64,000 nt of DNA from Ectocarpus siliculosus (Eukaryota > Sar > Phaeophyceae > Ectocarpales > Ectocarpaceae): NCBI GenBank assembly GCA_000310025.1, contig FN649727.1:4933247-4997246 (forward strand), given 5' to 3'. The notes beneath the pieces are model-generated. The model was given only the letters and a program-made list of their open reading frames with translations, searched no databases and had not been told where the DNA came from. Both the position numbers and the translations under genes were made by a program. Shown here piece by piece: positions 38,190-53,939 of this stretch; the stretch's first letter is position 1, and each line of letters starts with the position of its first letter.

Positions 38190-41100
38190 TCAGAGCCACT
38201 TTGCGTTGCCAATTTCCGACTTAAAGGTTCTTGAGGAGTAGCTGCCTGTTTTTCGTTTTCGTTTCCCTGTTTTACTGGGTGATTTTGGGTCTCCCTGTTC
38301 AACTGGGGCACGAGACGACGATTTATTAGGCTGCACGATTTCCAAACCACAACGGATTCGGTAGGCAGATATCATTTCTTGACATTGTGGAATTTCGTCT
38401 GCTCTATATTCAAGGTCTGACTCAGGGCCGTAGCCTCGAAGACGCAAACGATACTTGTAGTTGTACGGGGTTTTCGGCCCCTTACCACTCTTATGACTTA
38501 CCACTTTGTCAACGACGTAGGATTCAATTTTCGGTTGAGCTTCGTCGGGATGGTCTAGCTCGGGCAACGGAATCTGGCGTCCTAAGAAAAACTCGGAAAG
38601 CTTATCAAAGTCTGGCGCAGGTGGCGTTTTCCTCGCGTAGTACTGTTTAATGTGGGCTAAATGGACCGAAACTTCTCGAGTTTCGTTCTGGCGTCTCACT
38701 CTATATACCACCGGTGATAATTTAGAGCAGATGACGTAAGGTCCTCTCCACGGTAACAATAATTTCGGATTTGGTCCATCCGAATCCTGGTATGGGCGGT
38801 ACACAAGTACTAGATCACCAGGTTTAAACACAGGGATAGGGCGCAGTTTAGCGTTCTTAGCAGCTTGTTTTTTTGTGCGTTCCGATAGGTTACGGCGCGC
38901 TAGTTCAAAAGCAACCTGTAGATTTTCCTGTGTTGTTTTAGAGAATTCCTCGGTATTCGCTGTTGTTCCCACATGAGGGATGCCGAGGATAATGTCAACT
39001 GGTAGTCGTGGCTTCCGACCAAACATAAGAAAGAATGGTGTTTCATGCATGGTGGAGCTAAATGACGTGTTGTAAGCCAGTTGGACAAAAGGCAGCAATG
39101 ATGCCCAGTTATCGCGGTTCATGGAACTATGCATGGCAAGCATTGCGTGCATGGTAGCATGTACTCGTTCTGAGACAGAATTACCCTGCGGACGGTATGG
39201 TGTCGTGCGGGTTTTCTTGTAGTTCAGAATACGCTGTAATTGGTGGACTACACTGTTCTCAAATTCAGGTCCTTGGTCGGAATGCAACAGTTCAGGCGAT
39301 CCAAAGATGCTGATGATGCGGTCGATAATGGCCTGAGCGACAGTGATTGCTGACTTGTTGGGAATCGGAGTCAACACGGTGAATCGGGTTAGGTGGTCCA
39401 TCATGGATAGGACATGTTTGCACCGTACCCCGGCGGCTGAAACTGATTCTACTTTATATTCAACTAGGTCAACCGAAATACGTTCAAACGGTCTTTGTAC
39501 TGGTACATGTCCCGTTGGTAATTTGTTCCGGTTGTGGGCTGTTTTCCGACGTTGACAGGCTTGGCATTCTTGACACCAAGTACGGACGTCCCGATTCATG
39601 GTTGGCCACCAGTACTTTTGGCGAATCTTCTCATAAGTCGGTCTAGACGCTAAGTGGCCCCCAGATAATACGTGGTCATGATAGGCGTGTAGCACTAGTC
39701 CGGTAAGGGCGTAAGGCAACACCAATTGGTCACTACGTACTACGTTTCCGGAGGTAGCCTGGTAAATACGATTTAAACAGCAATCCATCACGCACGAAGT
39801 AGTACGACATGGAAGTGGTTGTCTCGTCATCAGGTAATTGAGCGTCAGGTTTTGTAAGATAGTCGATATACTTGCCATATTCAAGAGCTTGTTTTTCACG
39901 CAAGATATCGCGGTTAATAGTTTCAAATACGTTGGTCGCGCTAATATAAACTGATTTCTCAGCGAATAATTCGCGATCACTTTGAACCGGTCGCAAGTTT
40001 TCCAAACGATCTGCAGACACTTGGTACGGACGTGGTGGGACATTTGAATGCAGCGCAGGGTCATCAGGCACATTCCTACATATCGGTGCAAGTTGCGGTG
40101 CTTCCAACTGTTGTTGGTGATCGAACGCAAACAACCGAGATAGGGTGTCTGGGACTACATGTAACTTTCCCGGCTTGTGTCGCACTGTAAAGTCAAAGGA
40201 CTGCAAAGCGATTGCCCATCTGGTCAGCATATTAGACGTGTCTTGCATTGTGTACAAATATCTCAATGCCGCGTGATCCGTGACAACTTCGAAATGTCTG
40301 CCCCACAAGTAGGGTCGCCAGTGTTGTAAACTCAAAACCACACCGTAACATTCCTTCATCGTCGCAGAGTAATGACGTTGAGCCTTGTTAAATCGTTGGC
40401 TAAAATAAGCGATAATATTCACATCGTCGCCGTTCTTTTGGCCCAGGAATGCTCCTGCACCAACTTCACTAGCATCTACGTGAACCACGAAGTCTTTGGT
40501 AATGTCAGGGAAACATAACACAGGTGCTTTGCTGAGTAACCGTTTGATCTCTGCAAAAGCCTTATCATGTTCCTGGTTCCAACGTTTTGCGATCGATTTT
40601 ACATGCTCTTTTTGTGTGAGTTCGACTAGCGGTGCGATCACCGTAGAAAGGTCGGGTATAAATTTCCTCACATAGTTCACCATTCCCAATACTGAGCGAA
40701 GCGCTTTGATTGTTTTGGGTGCAGGCAAATCGACAATAGACTTTATACGATCTTCCCCAACACGAATCCCTTTTGCCGACAGTATATGCCCCAGGTATTT
40801 TACTTCCTGTGGTCCAAATTGTACTTTGGAGGGTTTCAAGGTAAGACCGGCCGCTTGGAGTGCTTGGAGCATGCTTTCTAATAAGGTTAGATGGCTCTCC
40901 CAATTTGAGCTGCAGCAAATAATGTCGTCCATATACACCAAAAGTCCACTGGGTGGTCCGAAGTGAGAGAATGCCAGAGACATCATACGGGCAAATAGAA
41001 AAGGAGCATTCGCAATTCCGAAGGGGAGGCGTTTGAAAACCCATTTCCCTTTGTGTGTCACAAACGCAGTCTTTTCTTGTTCTGCTTCGTCTACTTCGAT

Positions 41101-41300
41101 TTTGGTGGTAGGCTGACTGGATATCGCAGACAGTAATAAATTTTGCACCTCCAACGGTATCAATATGGGATTCTATATCTGGCATGGGCCAAGATTTTCG
41201 AATTAAACTCTTGTTAATAGTCGATATTTCTTTCGGAAGGTCGTTCTGGCGAAAGGTAAACTTCTGGTTGTGTCCCGATGTATGCGTTGAGGTAGGGGTG
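38190..41300 (-). mobile_element. pol region of the LTR element
   Basis: Approximate parts on the minus strand: reverse transcriptase (active-site YMDD near 40940) about 40600-41300, RNase H (HVDASEVGAGAFLGQ) about 40100-40500, integrase with the H-H-C-C finger and the DDE core (SVDLVEYKVE, LHSDQGPEFENS) about 38600-39800, and a chromodomain-like tail about 38290-38520. This is a fossil record only; the region is not a single intact reading frame. Confidence 0.85.
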
Positions 41301-42273
41301 CTTGTGGGCATAGAAAAACGCGCAAGCGGGGGCGTAGACATTGCGACAGGGTTGCTAGTCCTGTGTGCGCTGTCCTGGCTATCCGGAGTAGGGACCAACT
41401 CGGGTGCTACAGGGTTGCTAGGCCTGTAATCACTATCTTGGCTATCCGGAGTAGATGTTAAATCAGGGGCTAGGTTCCGAGGATGGACAGGTGTGTTCTG
41501 AGTGACAGCGGGCAAGATTGGTTGACGAAAAACTAGGCCGGGGGAGGTACTCCCTCCACTGCTCTGATTTCCCTCAACTGGTATACTGCTACGTGCTGTC
41601 GAAGAAGTATTCACCTGGGCCACCTCTGCTGCAGAGGCTGGAGTCGTGGTGGGTGGAGTTGCGGTAGGACGGAAGAGGGACACCAGCCACTCGGGTGGAT
41701 TCGACTGCTCCTTCCAGTGGCGGGAGAGCATGTCAGCGAACTGTCCCCCAGCGGAGGTCATGAGCGCCTGTCGGTCATCCGCGGACACGTCCTGTGACCG
41801 GAAGCCCTCGAGCAATTGGTACATGATGTGCCGTTCGCTCTGGTTAGCCCATTCCTCGTCGCCGTCATGTTCCTCGTCACCGTCGTTGTCCGAATTCTCC
41901 GGGGTGGCTCCTTTCTCCTCACCGGTGCCCGGCTCGTCCTCTTCGGGAATCGACTCCTGTTGGGAGTGGTCTCCCCGAGAGGGACGATGCGCAGACACGC
42001 GTTGAGAGGGGGTGCCCCTTCCCGGCGTTTCAGAGATAGATCAACGGTGACGGGGAAACAGTGACGCCGAGCTGTTTCCGCAGCTCCTCCAGCTCCTGCG
42101 CCTGCCTCGCCAGCGCCGCATTCTGGTCAGCGACGAGTGCGTTCGCCTCCCTGACTTCATCGCGTAAGTCTCTCCGCTTTTGTGAAGAGGTTTTCGGCAT
42201 GTTGTTTCTCTTTTTCTTGGTTGTCTCTCCTCGCTACAGTAGCACGGCGAAGCCGTGTTCTAGTCGACGCCAA

Positions 42274-42599
42274 TGAGGACACTGGCTATTGTCGGAGACA
42301 GATGCCGGTGCCGTGGCAGTATTATCCCACTGCCAGGGGAAGGCTATTTCCTCTCGTGATGTGTAAACGAGGAGAAGAGGGTAGAAAGAGAGAGTGGCCA
42401 TAGCGGCAGAGGGAGAGGAGAGTCGAAGACTCTCCGCTTCCACTTTCGGCAAGTGGCCAGGGACTTCGGAAGATATCCATCTCCGACGGTGCATTTCCTG
42501 TCACTCTCCTTGTGACAAGATACCCCGAGGGAGCCATATCTTCCTACACTTTGTATGTGCACACATGGTTGGTTATACTCCTGACAGGTGTCCTCCACA
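42274..42599 (-). repeat. 5' LTR of the Ty3/gypsy element
   Basis: 326 bp, identical by eye to 36573-36898. It is followed on the right by the CGAT target duplication (42600-42603). A TGG-starting candidate primer-binding site follows the LTR on the minus strand at 42272-42255; I could not assign the tRNA. Confidence 0.95.
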
Positions 42600-42603
42600 C
42601 GAT

Positions 42604-43627
42604 GATAATTATATTGACGCAGAAGCACAAAACATCATGCCGCACCAGAAAGGACCTCATTGACGCTTGGGGGGGTGGGTTGCTTTCTGAAGAAGCCGTC
42701 GAGAGAGCAACCACCACTCTAGCACGCCAATAAGAGCTTTCAATCAATCTATCGAACACTTTACAACCAACACGCAAACTACACGACAAGCAGTACACAA
42801 CTGTACGTCGAATGCTCAACAACCGCCATCGACTGAACCCACAAAGAGTGACCGCTCAGGCAAGGTCATTGCGGAGGTACAAGTCGTCGGCAAAAAATGC
42901 AAGCTTCCTTCTACCCCTTTCACGTGAAGAAACAGCAACGGTAACAGAGTTCTGTCCGCCGTGACAAGACCCCGACGTGTTGTTGGTGCCCTGAACTACT
43001 GAGCCCACCTCTCCGTTGCTCTCGTTGAGAAGTGCGCCTTGCATCGAATGCCGGTACATGACACCCATCCACCTACACACCAAAAACGAAATCCAAACTC
43101 CACACCACCCGTCCCGTCCACGACGAGATCACCAGCCAGTCTGGAGGTAGCTTCAGAACAAAAGACAACACAAAACCGCAGTACTGTAACACACAAAGTC
43201 CGCCCGCCCCCTTCGATGGGTGTTATGCATCCCGGTGGTGGCGTCTTCGCGTCAACGATCCTCTCTGGGAAGCAAGAAACAAAGAACAGACACTTCGGAA
43301 GCTAGCCAACCGGGCACCGCGTTATCCCCGCCCGATGATCCTCCTCTTGTAACGGCCGCTACTGCTCGATTTATCAGGGCACAGCGTGCACGCCACAGCA
43401 AACACGCATTCGACAATCTACTCTCCACGGTTTCGGGTGCGGTGCACTACAGCCGCTACTGCACTTTGTCCATGCTACATCTTCCGCTGGCGTAGAGAAA
43501 GAGCGTGTCCTGCACGATCAAGCTCTACACGTCCGTGCGCGAGAGAGAGAGAATGAGAAGCAGAGGACCCGACATTTAGCCACGGCACAGCGTGGGCATC
43601 CCGAACCACGAATCCTGCCCTCTCCCT
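42604..43627. other. intergenic region between the LTR element and the RUS gene
   Basis: This should contain the 3' UTR of the RUS gene (minus). A short GA run lies near 43541-43555. No other gene or repeat is seen. Confidence 0.5.
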
Positions 43628-46600
43628 CTATTCATCCTTGGCTCCCTTGGAAAGCTCCCAGTCGCATCGCCAAGGTCCGAACCCGAGGAGGGGGTGGTCC
43701 ACGTCCCAGCCGTTTCGCCGCAAGCTGAACACAAACTCTCCGAATTTTTCCTGGGTGAACCGGTGGGACTCGGTCAGCAGAGAGAGGCAGCGCTCCCGCT
43801 CCAGGCAGTCGCGCACGTCCACTCCCTTCAACAACGCCGCCTGATGGTGAGTCCCACGGGGGGAGGTTGTGGTGGATGGGGGAGGGGTCAGCTTGAGGGT
43901 GGGCGCTGTGGTTCACCTTGTGCTTACCATGCGTAGGGTTGTACAAATGCGAATTTATACTTTCTGGTGTACTTCTATGTACAACGTTGGCGATAAAACA
44001 CTGGACGAATCCTCGCGTGTGTCCGTCTGCGGCTGCATGTTCCAGGGTCGACGACAAGCGAACAACAACAACGAGCAAAGAGAAACAACAACAAGGGCAC
44101 CCTCGTCATCATCAACAGCAACAAACACACCTTCTCCCAGAACACGACGCACAGAAAGTAGGCCTTCAGCATGTCTTCCGGGGTCGCCGCGGAGTTCAGC
44201 ACGACGCTAAGGCAGCCCGAAGGACTCATTGCCGCCATGAATCTAACACGCGCGACGTCATTGAGAGGCGAGCGAAACCGCACCAGAGGCAAGGTCACCC
44301 GCCACGAACCGCGCGAGAGCGCAGACGTATACGGCAAAGGAAGGGTTTACACCAAAGGAGCAAACAGAAACAAAGAAAAATCCGGCGATGCATCGGCATG
44401 AGTGTGTGTGTGTGGAGAAACGCATGTCACCTTTTTTGCTCAACGCAAACCAGTGTAGCGATCACCAAAACCCACAGACCCCCCCCCCCCCCCGCACACA
44501 TACACACCCCGGTGTTTGCCATCGGTTGGGTTTTCGTCGCTTGGCAACGACGTTGTAACAGAAGCCAATTCACTTCGTGAACTCGGCAACCAGGTTACCG
44601 GGGGGTTTTTACCTCTGTTTTTTTTTGGCGGTAACCATAATGGTGGTCGAGTAGATCATGTTGTGCGGGGTGGAGAAACCTCACTCCGCGCAAGGGGGAT
44701 GATCGCACCACGTTGTGTTAAAATGGTCAAGCATCCTCGAGGCAGCTACGCAGTGCTTATAGCTGTTTCTGGAAGTGAACGCACCAGAAAATAAATTAAG
44801 TCATACGCAGCTGTCATCCGTACGCAAGGAAGTAAGCACAAGATGCCGAACACCCTTAGCAGGATGCAGCGCACCCTTCATGCGACTCGCCAAATACCTC
44901 ACGGCGCTTCGCGCTTGGTGATGTGAGAGCCTGGTCCGGTGAGAACCCGGCGTGCTCCGTCCCGGCTTTGTAGGGGTGGCGAGGTCAATGGTCTAACGAC
45001 TACGGCACGCACGACTATGAGTACCCCCCCCCCACACACACACACACACGAACATGAAATACTGCAAAACAATACAACAGCCGGGTCCTTGGCTGACCTC
45101 TCTTCTCCGTAAACCTCCTTGAGCTGAAGCAACGAGCTCCGATCCTGGGCCAGGCTCGCCAGTCGCCCTCCCAGCAGCTTGTATCTCCACCACAGCTTAA
45201 GTGGTATCCACACTCGCTCCTTGTCGTGCAGCAAGGGTCGCACCGGGCACAAATCAAGGGCATCGGGTCTGGTTGGCCTTTGTTGAGCACCATTGCGAAA
45301 CAGGGCCCCAGCCACAGAAGTTGCGCCCACAACAACAAAAAAGTGGATCAGGCTCAATCTAGTCGTCACGAGATCGCCGTGCCAAGCAAGCGAGACATCT
45401 CGAGCCGTTGATACGAGAGCATAGGTAACCAAGCGCAGGTGCGTACGCAGATCCCCACCCTCACCCTGACGGAAATCAACTCTGGATGCATTTCCTCGTG
45501 CCTGCCGGCGACGAAGGACCGCACGAGGAGCATCGCTCTCTGCTTGTTGAGCGTGTCCAGGTGCAACGCCGACACGCAGCTGTTGTGTGACCAAGCAGGA
45601 GCGAAAACACGGCCCAGAGACGATTACGCGTAGAAAGAAAAAGAGAAGGGGGGGGGGGGGGGGGGAAACCCCCCCCCCCCTTTCAAAAAAAAAGGGCCAC
45701 CCCTCCTAAAAGCCGGAAAAAGCCCCAAACGAAGCCAACCCCCCCATTAAAAAAAAAGTGGAAGGAAAGCCAAAGAACCCTTTTTTCCCCTTCCCCCCCC
45801 CCCCACCCCCACCTTTCCCCTTCCAAAAAAACCCACCCCCCCCCCCCCCAAAAAATTTGGTCCCAAAAATAAGGTGTTGAATTTAAAAGCCTAACATTCC
45901 CAACCCTTCCTGCCCTTCCTTTTCCCCCCCTAACCCCCCCTTTACCCCCCCCCTTTTCCTTTGACCCAAACCCCCCCCTTACCACTTTTCTCCCCCCCCA
46001 CCCCCCACACCCTAAACCCCGAATCCCGGGACCCGAACCCCAACCCCAAACTAACTAAAACCCAACCGAAAGAGGTGGATTTACCCCCTTTACCCGTATT
46101 TTGCCTAAACCTTGAACACCCAAAAAAAAACCAAAAATAAAAACCTCCCCGTGGGGGCNNNNNNNNNNNNNNNNNNNNNNNNNNNNNNNNNNNNNNNNNN
46201 NNNNNNNNNNNNNNNNNNNNNNNNNNNNNNNNNNNNNNNNNNNNNNNNNNNNNNNNNNGTTGATACGAGAGCATAGGTAACCAAGCGCAGGTGCGTACGC
46301 AGATCCCCCCCCTCACCCGGAGGGAAATCAATTTGGGATGCATTTCCTCGTGCCTCCCGGGGAGGAAGGACCCCACGGGGAGCATCGCTTTTTGCTTGTT
46401 GAGGGTGTCCAGGGGCAACGCCGACCCGCAGTTTTTGTGTGACCAAGCAGGAGGGAAAACACGGCCCAGAGAGGATTAGGGGTAAAAAAAAAAAGAAAAG
46501 GGGGGGGGGGGGGGGGGAGACGCACACGCACATTGCAGAGAGAACGGTCAACGCGTCATAGAGGCAGGAGAAGGCGCAGACGGAGGCGATCAGCGCGATG

Positions 46601-49600
46601 AAAAGAGAGGTGGAGGGAAGGCGAAGGAGCCATGTTTGCCCTGTCCTGCCACCCCAACAGCGACGTTTCACGTTCGATGAAAACCGACCGCGCAGTCCGC
46701 GATAGAATTGGGTCCGAGTAGTAGGGTGTGGAGTGTAGAGGCATAACATGCACAACCATGCGTGCTCTTCGTTGTCTCGTCTGAGCACGCCATTGACTCC
46801 CCCACTTCTCGTTGGACACAAGCGCGCCCGTGACGACTTTGCTCCCTCCCTACACACGACACACTAGACCCGGAGTCCAGGGACCGGAACACGAACTCGA
46901 GACTAACTAAAACCGAGCGGAAGGAGGTGGATTGACGGCATGTACCGGTAGTTGGCGTAGACGTGGAGCAGCGAGAAGAAGACGAAGATTAAGACCCTCC
47001 CGGTGGGGGCATCGCTCAGATAGGACGCCACTTTTACTCCCAGCAGCTTTTGGACGGGAAGGAACAAGGGACGGCAGGAGAAGATAGCGCCGTATTGGTT
47101 TCCCGCGAAACGACTCCACATCACAAGCAGCTATCATCGTAACTTTCCGTGAGAAGAAACAACGAATTCCCCAAGTAGTGGCCGCCTTCCGTCAAAAAGG
47201 GAGAAATGTCGCAGGTTTTTGATCGAAATAAGCGCGCAACGAAGCATCTTCGGAAAGCTCCCACGCCGACAGTTCGTCCGACACCAACAAGCTGTTGGTC
47301 ATCAGCAACAACAAAAACGACACAAAACAGAACGCTAGAAAGAGCTGCACCAACATTGAAGCTACAGCACTTGCTTAGAGCGTGGGGTGCAATGCGGAGC
47401 AGCCTATTTTTGCCAGCAATATTACTCGTGACGCCCACGGACGTACACAGACATGATGCAGCGGGGAGTAAGGAAAACTTACCATTCCGCACACGTTCAC
47501 GGCCGTCTCCTGCGCGTTTTCTTTCGCAGAAATGTCGGCCATGTTCTGTTTCAGGGCGAAGTGACTGGTGATCGACGTCTTTGTGCAACCTGCCGCGACC
47601 CCACACAACGCCTGCGGCCCACAAAAGCACGTCACATGGCGGCATAACAACACGATGCCCAGCCAACGCGTCCGGGGAAGAGGGTTAAGAGGATCGTCAG
47701 ATAACAAAAAGCGAGGAATGTTCGCTTGTTTGCACATCGAACTGAAATGAAATTGTCTACGTACAGTCCGAAAACGTCAAGTGTACACATGAGATCAAGG
47801 GTGCCCGACGCTCGTCCTAGCTAAACGCGCTGCAGGTGTACAGAGGCCGTGAAAAAGGGAGTGTGTTCAGGGCCGCCACTTCAAAAGGAAGGGCCTCAAG
47901 GCAACATACGCTCCTGTTTCGTCGCTCCGAACAACGACCAGAAAAACATGCACCACGTCCTTTCTTGCCTTAAAAACGGTAGCCAGCGACGACACCACGG
48001 CGAAGTTGCCCCTGAACACAGGCGCCACGAGGTCCAGCGTGAGGCCGACGTCGTTGGCGATGTCGGCGAACAGCCGCCACTCCTTGATGTTGCTGTCCAT
48101 GTGGGAAGACGCCGCGTACGAGAAAAGCAGGCTCCCGATCATCCCGAAACCGTCCCTCAGGACCCAAACCATCGCCGCAGCGATGGCGGAAGCGTTCTCT
48201 GGCGGGAGCAGAGGGACGAAGCCGAGGCAGCAATTGAGCGGGTCTCGAGACGAGATGGCGTATGCAAAAAACAACGAAAGAGTCAAGACCCAGGAGGGAA
48301 GGTGCGGCCACTCGGCATGTCACGGGGATTCCATCGTGGTGAACGTGATGCTGCTGGTAACGGCGGCGGCGGGGTTTCGGGGGCGGGGCGGGACGATCGG
48401 CCAGGCCCGCTTTCGCGCAATGACCCCCTCCACCGCGCGCCCGAGACCGTCGCCACACACGTGTTGTGCAGAGCAAGCCCACCTAACAGCGAGCGAAAGT
48501 AACGCAGACTTAAGCTTGATTTGGGCATGCAGGTTTGGTGCAGGAGAGACACCGATTTGCTCCGGGTGGATCAAAACGAGAGAGAAGGATAGTGTGCCTC
48601 AACAAAGCATCCCTTTCGCGCCAACAAGATCGCGCAGAATGGTACCAGTCTTGATTACATCACCTACATGCGAGCAAACGATGCAAAAAAAATCAACTCA
48701 CCATCTCCGACACCTGAGGCGTGAAGCATGGCGGTCAGACACAGCACGCCGCGGAGGTAGCTGCAGAGAGCCTGCATAACAGCAGCAACACGCAACAACA
48801 ACAACAACAAAAAAACAACAACATATTGAGCACCTTTGCGAGATCTCGACAGCAGCCGTACGATATTCTCGGGAGTTCTTGCCAACGTACACGTCCTTGT
48901 TCTTGAATGCACATTCTGCAAGTCGCACCGACTAAAAATCTCCGACACAGCGGCTGCCCGCAGCAGACGCCGCGCCAAAATAGGCCAGGATCTGCAATTC
49001 TGCCAGGTTTACATAGGTCACTAGGCCAATACGCTACTCACCTTCCCGAGAAAGTCATGGCCTGCGGTTAGGAGGACAAAGTATGTATTGGACACCAACA
49101 GAAAAAAGGACAGCGCTCTACCGCAGAACAGCGAAAAAAACCATGTATGCTACGCAACAACCGCGATTCCACACCTGAACGGTGTCCCAGGTCTGGTACT
49201 CCATGTACTCCTTCCGCACGGAGGACGGGTACCCGGTGGGGAGAAAAGTACGCCTGCGAACGCAAGGATACAAATTGAATGGCCACCCCAGACGGCAGGT
49301 GGAAGTCTCACCCGAAACAGAAAAATACGCACACGGTGGAGGCTACTGCTGTACGTACCGTCGGAGCTCCGGAAGGGCTGACAACGCGTGCCTTGCCCAA
49401 AAGGGTCTTAACACGGCACTGTTGCCAAAAGACATTAAATGGCGCTGAACGTGTCGCAACACTTGCGTATTCCCCCACAAAAGGACAGGTTTCGCCAGGA
49501 TACAAAGTGCGTTTTTGGTGGAATATTATGTGGAACGGTCCGGCAGATAATGACACAGCAGTTGAAGGTAGTGCTGCTGACATATGCTTCCAGACAGCAG

Positions 49601-50577
49601 GGTGTACACATCGCAGTGCACCAACACACACACACGATAGAATCGAAAGCAAACAAATGGAGGTCCGTGTAAATGTAGGAGGGGTTTTACACGTAACGAA
49701 CGCGACTGACTCGACCCAGAAAGTTGGACGCTCTTAGCATCAACATATAGAGGTAGTAGACCAACCTCGCCTATATACAGGCACACACACGGCCGGAATC
49801 CCCACCTGACGAAGGCCGACATACTCGGCTGGAATCTCTTGACTCGGTTCCAGCTGTTCTGGGGCACAAGACCTTCATCTGTGTGAAGCGCGCAACAAAC
49901 GAACGAAAACCGAACGCGGTGCATCAAGTCGGCATGCGACACATGTTGTCGCATAGACTACGGCTTCTAGCACCTGAAAGAGGACGTTGGGGACCTTGAC
50001 CTTGTTGTTTACCACCAACCACAGCGCAAAATAGACAAAACGGCAATCTCTAGGTTCAGCGGATGACCGGGGAGGGGAGCTTCAAAACTTGCACCTTCTT
50101 TCGCCCACCTGTGCTGAGCCGAAGACTCCGGGCCCAAACGTGAAGGGGAAGAGGGGGCGACATTTTAAATTATTAGACTTCGTTCTCGCTGTCTTACTTC
50201 ACAGAGCCTTGTTGTCCATCGGGCGCGCGTGGTACAAACAAAGCCTGACAGCGAATTCCGGAGTAAAATATCTGCATACCTTGGCCAAGTACACGGTAGC
50301 TCACGACCGGCCTACGGCTGTCCGGGCGTGACGAGTCGAACTCAACGGCGACTACCTGTGGGTGCGGAGCGGACAAGCGGCCGGAAACAACAAATGCATT
50401 GATTGTTGCGTGCTTCGTATGGCAGTGGGGAGAAGAAACTCGGGATTGAGCCTTTTTCCAGCAGCATCTTCACACGAAAAGCTATGCAGTAGTGCCCATC
50501 AACGATGGATATACTGTAGATACCTGCGGCGGCGCGGAGAGAACCCCGCTCCTGGTCCGTCTCCTGGGACCGCTCAT
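43628..50577 (-). CDS. RUS (root UV-B sensitive) / DUF647 family protein
   Basis: Members of this eukaryotic family are membrane-associated and, in plants, needed for UV-B responses and early root growth; the biochemical role is unsettled. Exons: 50577-50524 (MSGPRRRTRSG start), 50355-50280, 49878-49806, 49253-49175, 48771-48702, 48198-47969, 47611-47483, 47046-46946, 45579-45465, 45277-45098, 44242-44131, 43840-43628 (about 480 aa). Family hallmarks in order: TFLPTGYPSSV...EYQTWDTVQ, ASGVGD, MVWVLRDGFGMIGSLLFSY, HMDSNIKEWRLFADIANDVG, CGVAAGCTKTSITSHFA, NMADISAKENAQETAVN, HVYANYR, LDTLNKQR, and a C-terminal F-x-F-x-L-x-x-x-GW segment. All joins agree in phase except exon 9 to 10, where the donor or acceptor remains unsure. 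The intron after 47969 uses a GC donor (AAG then GCAAGA). The intron between exons 8 and 9 contains a gap and false duplicate copies of both flanking exons. Divergent from DPM1. Confidence 0.9.
44915..45022 (+). repeat. dispersed LINE-tail repeat, copy 3
   Basis: About 100 bases ending GGTCAATGGTCTAACGACTACGGC, then a short spacer, TATGAGTA and a C run. The ~90 bases upstream align with the copy at 63.6 kb (shared GTGAGAACCCGGC-like hairpin and CCCGGC...GTAGGG). It is intronic in the RUS gene. Confidence 0.5.
45408..47010. other. false duplication around a 100-N gap (assembly artefact)
   Basis: 45408-46158 and 46259-47010 are the same genomic stretch at a constant offset of about 851 bases. 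The left copy is clean to about 45650 and then decays into long C/A homopolymers. The right copy is noisy to about 46520 and then clean. The gap at 46159-46258 is exactly 100 N. This is the picture of two reads whose poor-quality ends failed to overlap. The true sequence is most simply 45408-45650 joined directly to about 46520-47010. Ghost copies of RUS exon 9 (about 46318-46430) and of exon 8 (about 46080-46158) are therefore not real. Confidence 0.88.

Positions 50578-53939
<3,362 letters not shown>

Larger units (their letters stand above)
36573..42599 (-). mobile_element. Ty3/gypsy-type (chromovirus-like) LTR retrotransposon, fossil copy
   Basis: A 6027-bp element on the minus strand. 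It has two 326-bp direct terminal repeats starting TG and ending CA, which look identical by eye, and a 4-bp target duplication CGAT on both flanks. A purine-rich tract on the minus strand lies next to the 3' LTR (about 36899-36915). Recognised parts in minus-strand order: a polar, acidic gag-like region, reverse transcriptase, RNase H, integrase (zinc-binding and DDE core) and a chromodomain-like C-terminus (GYGPESDLEYRADE). The order RT-RNase H-integrase is that of Ty3/gypsy. I do not recognise capsid or protease domains. The coding region is broken, in perhaps two or three places. Identical LTRs indicate a very recent insertion. It sits between two convergent genes and damages neither. Confidence 0.9.

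Noticed and set aside
45650-46520. Apparent duplicated RUS exon and novel C-rich sequence
   Set aside because: Explained as low-quality read ends copied on both sides of a false gap.
49025-49065. Possible extra RUS exon ending in a strong GTGAGT donor near 49041
   Set aside because: The family reads directly from WDTVQ (exon 4) to ALCSYLRGVLC (exon 5) in phase; adding it breaks the frame.
49980-50060. Hydrophobic frame (CRFVYFALWLVV) on the minus strand between RUS exons 2 and 3
   Set aside because: Phase does not fit either neighbour, while exon 2 joins directly to 49878 in phase; likely intronic.
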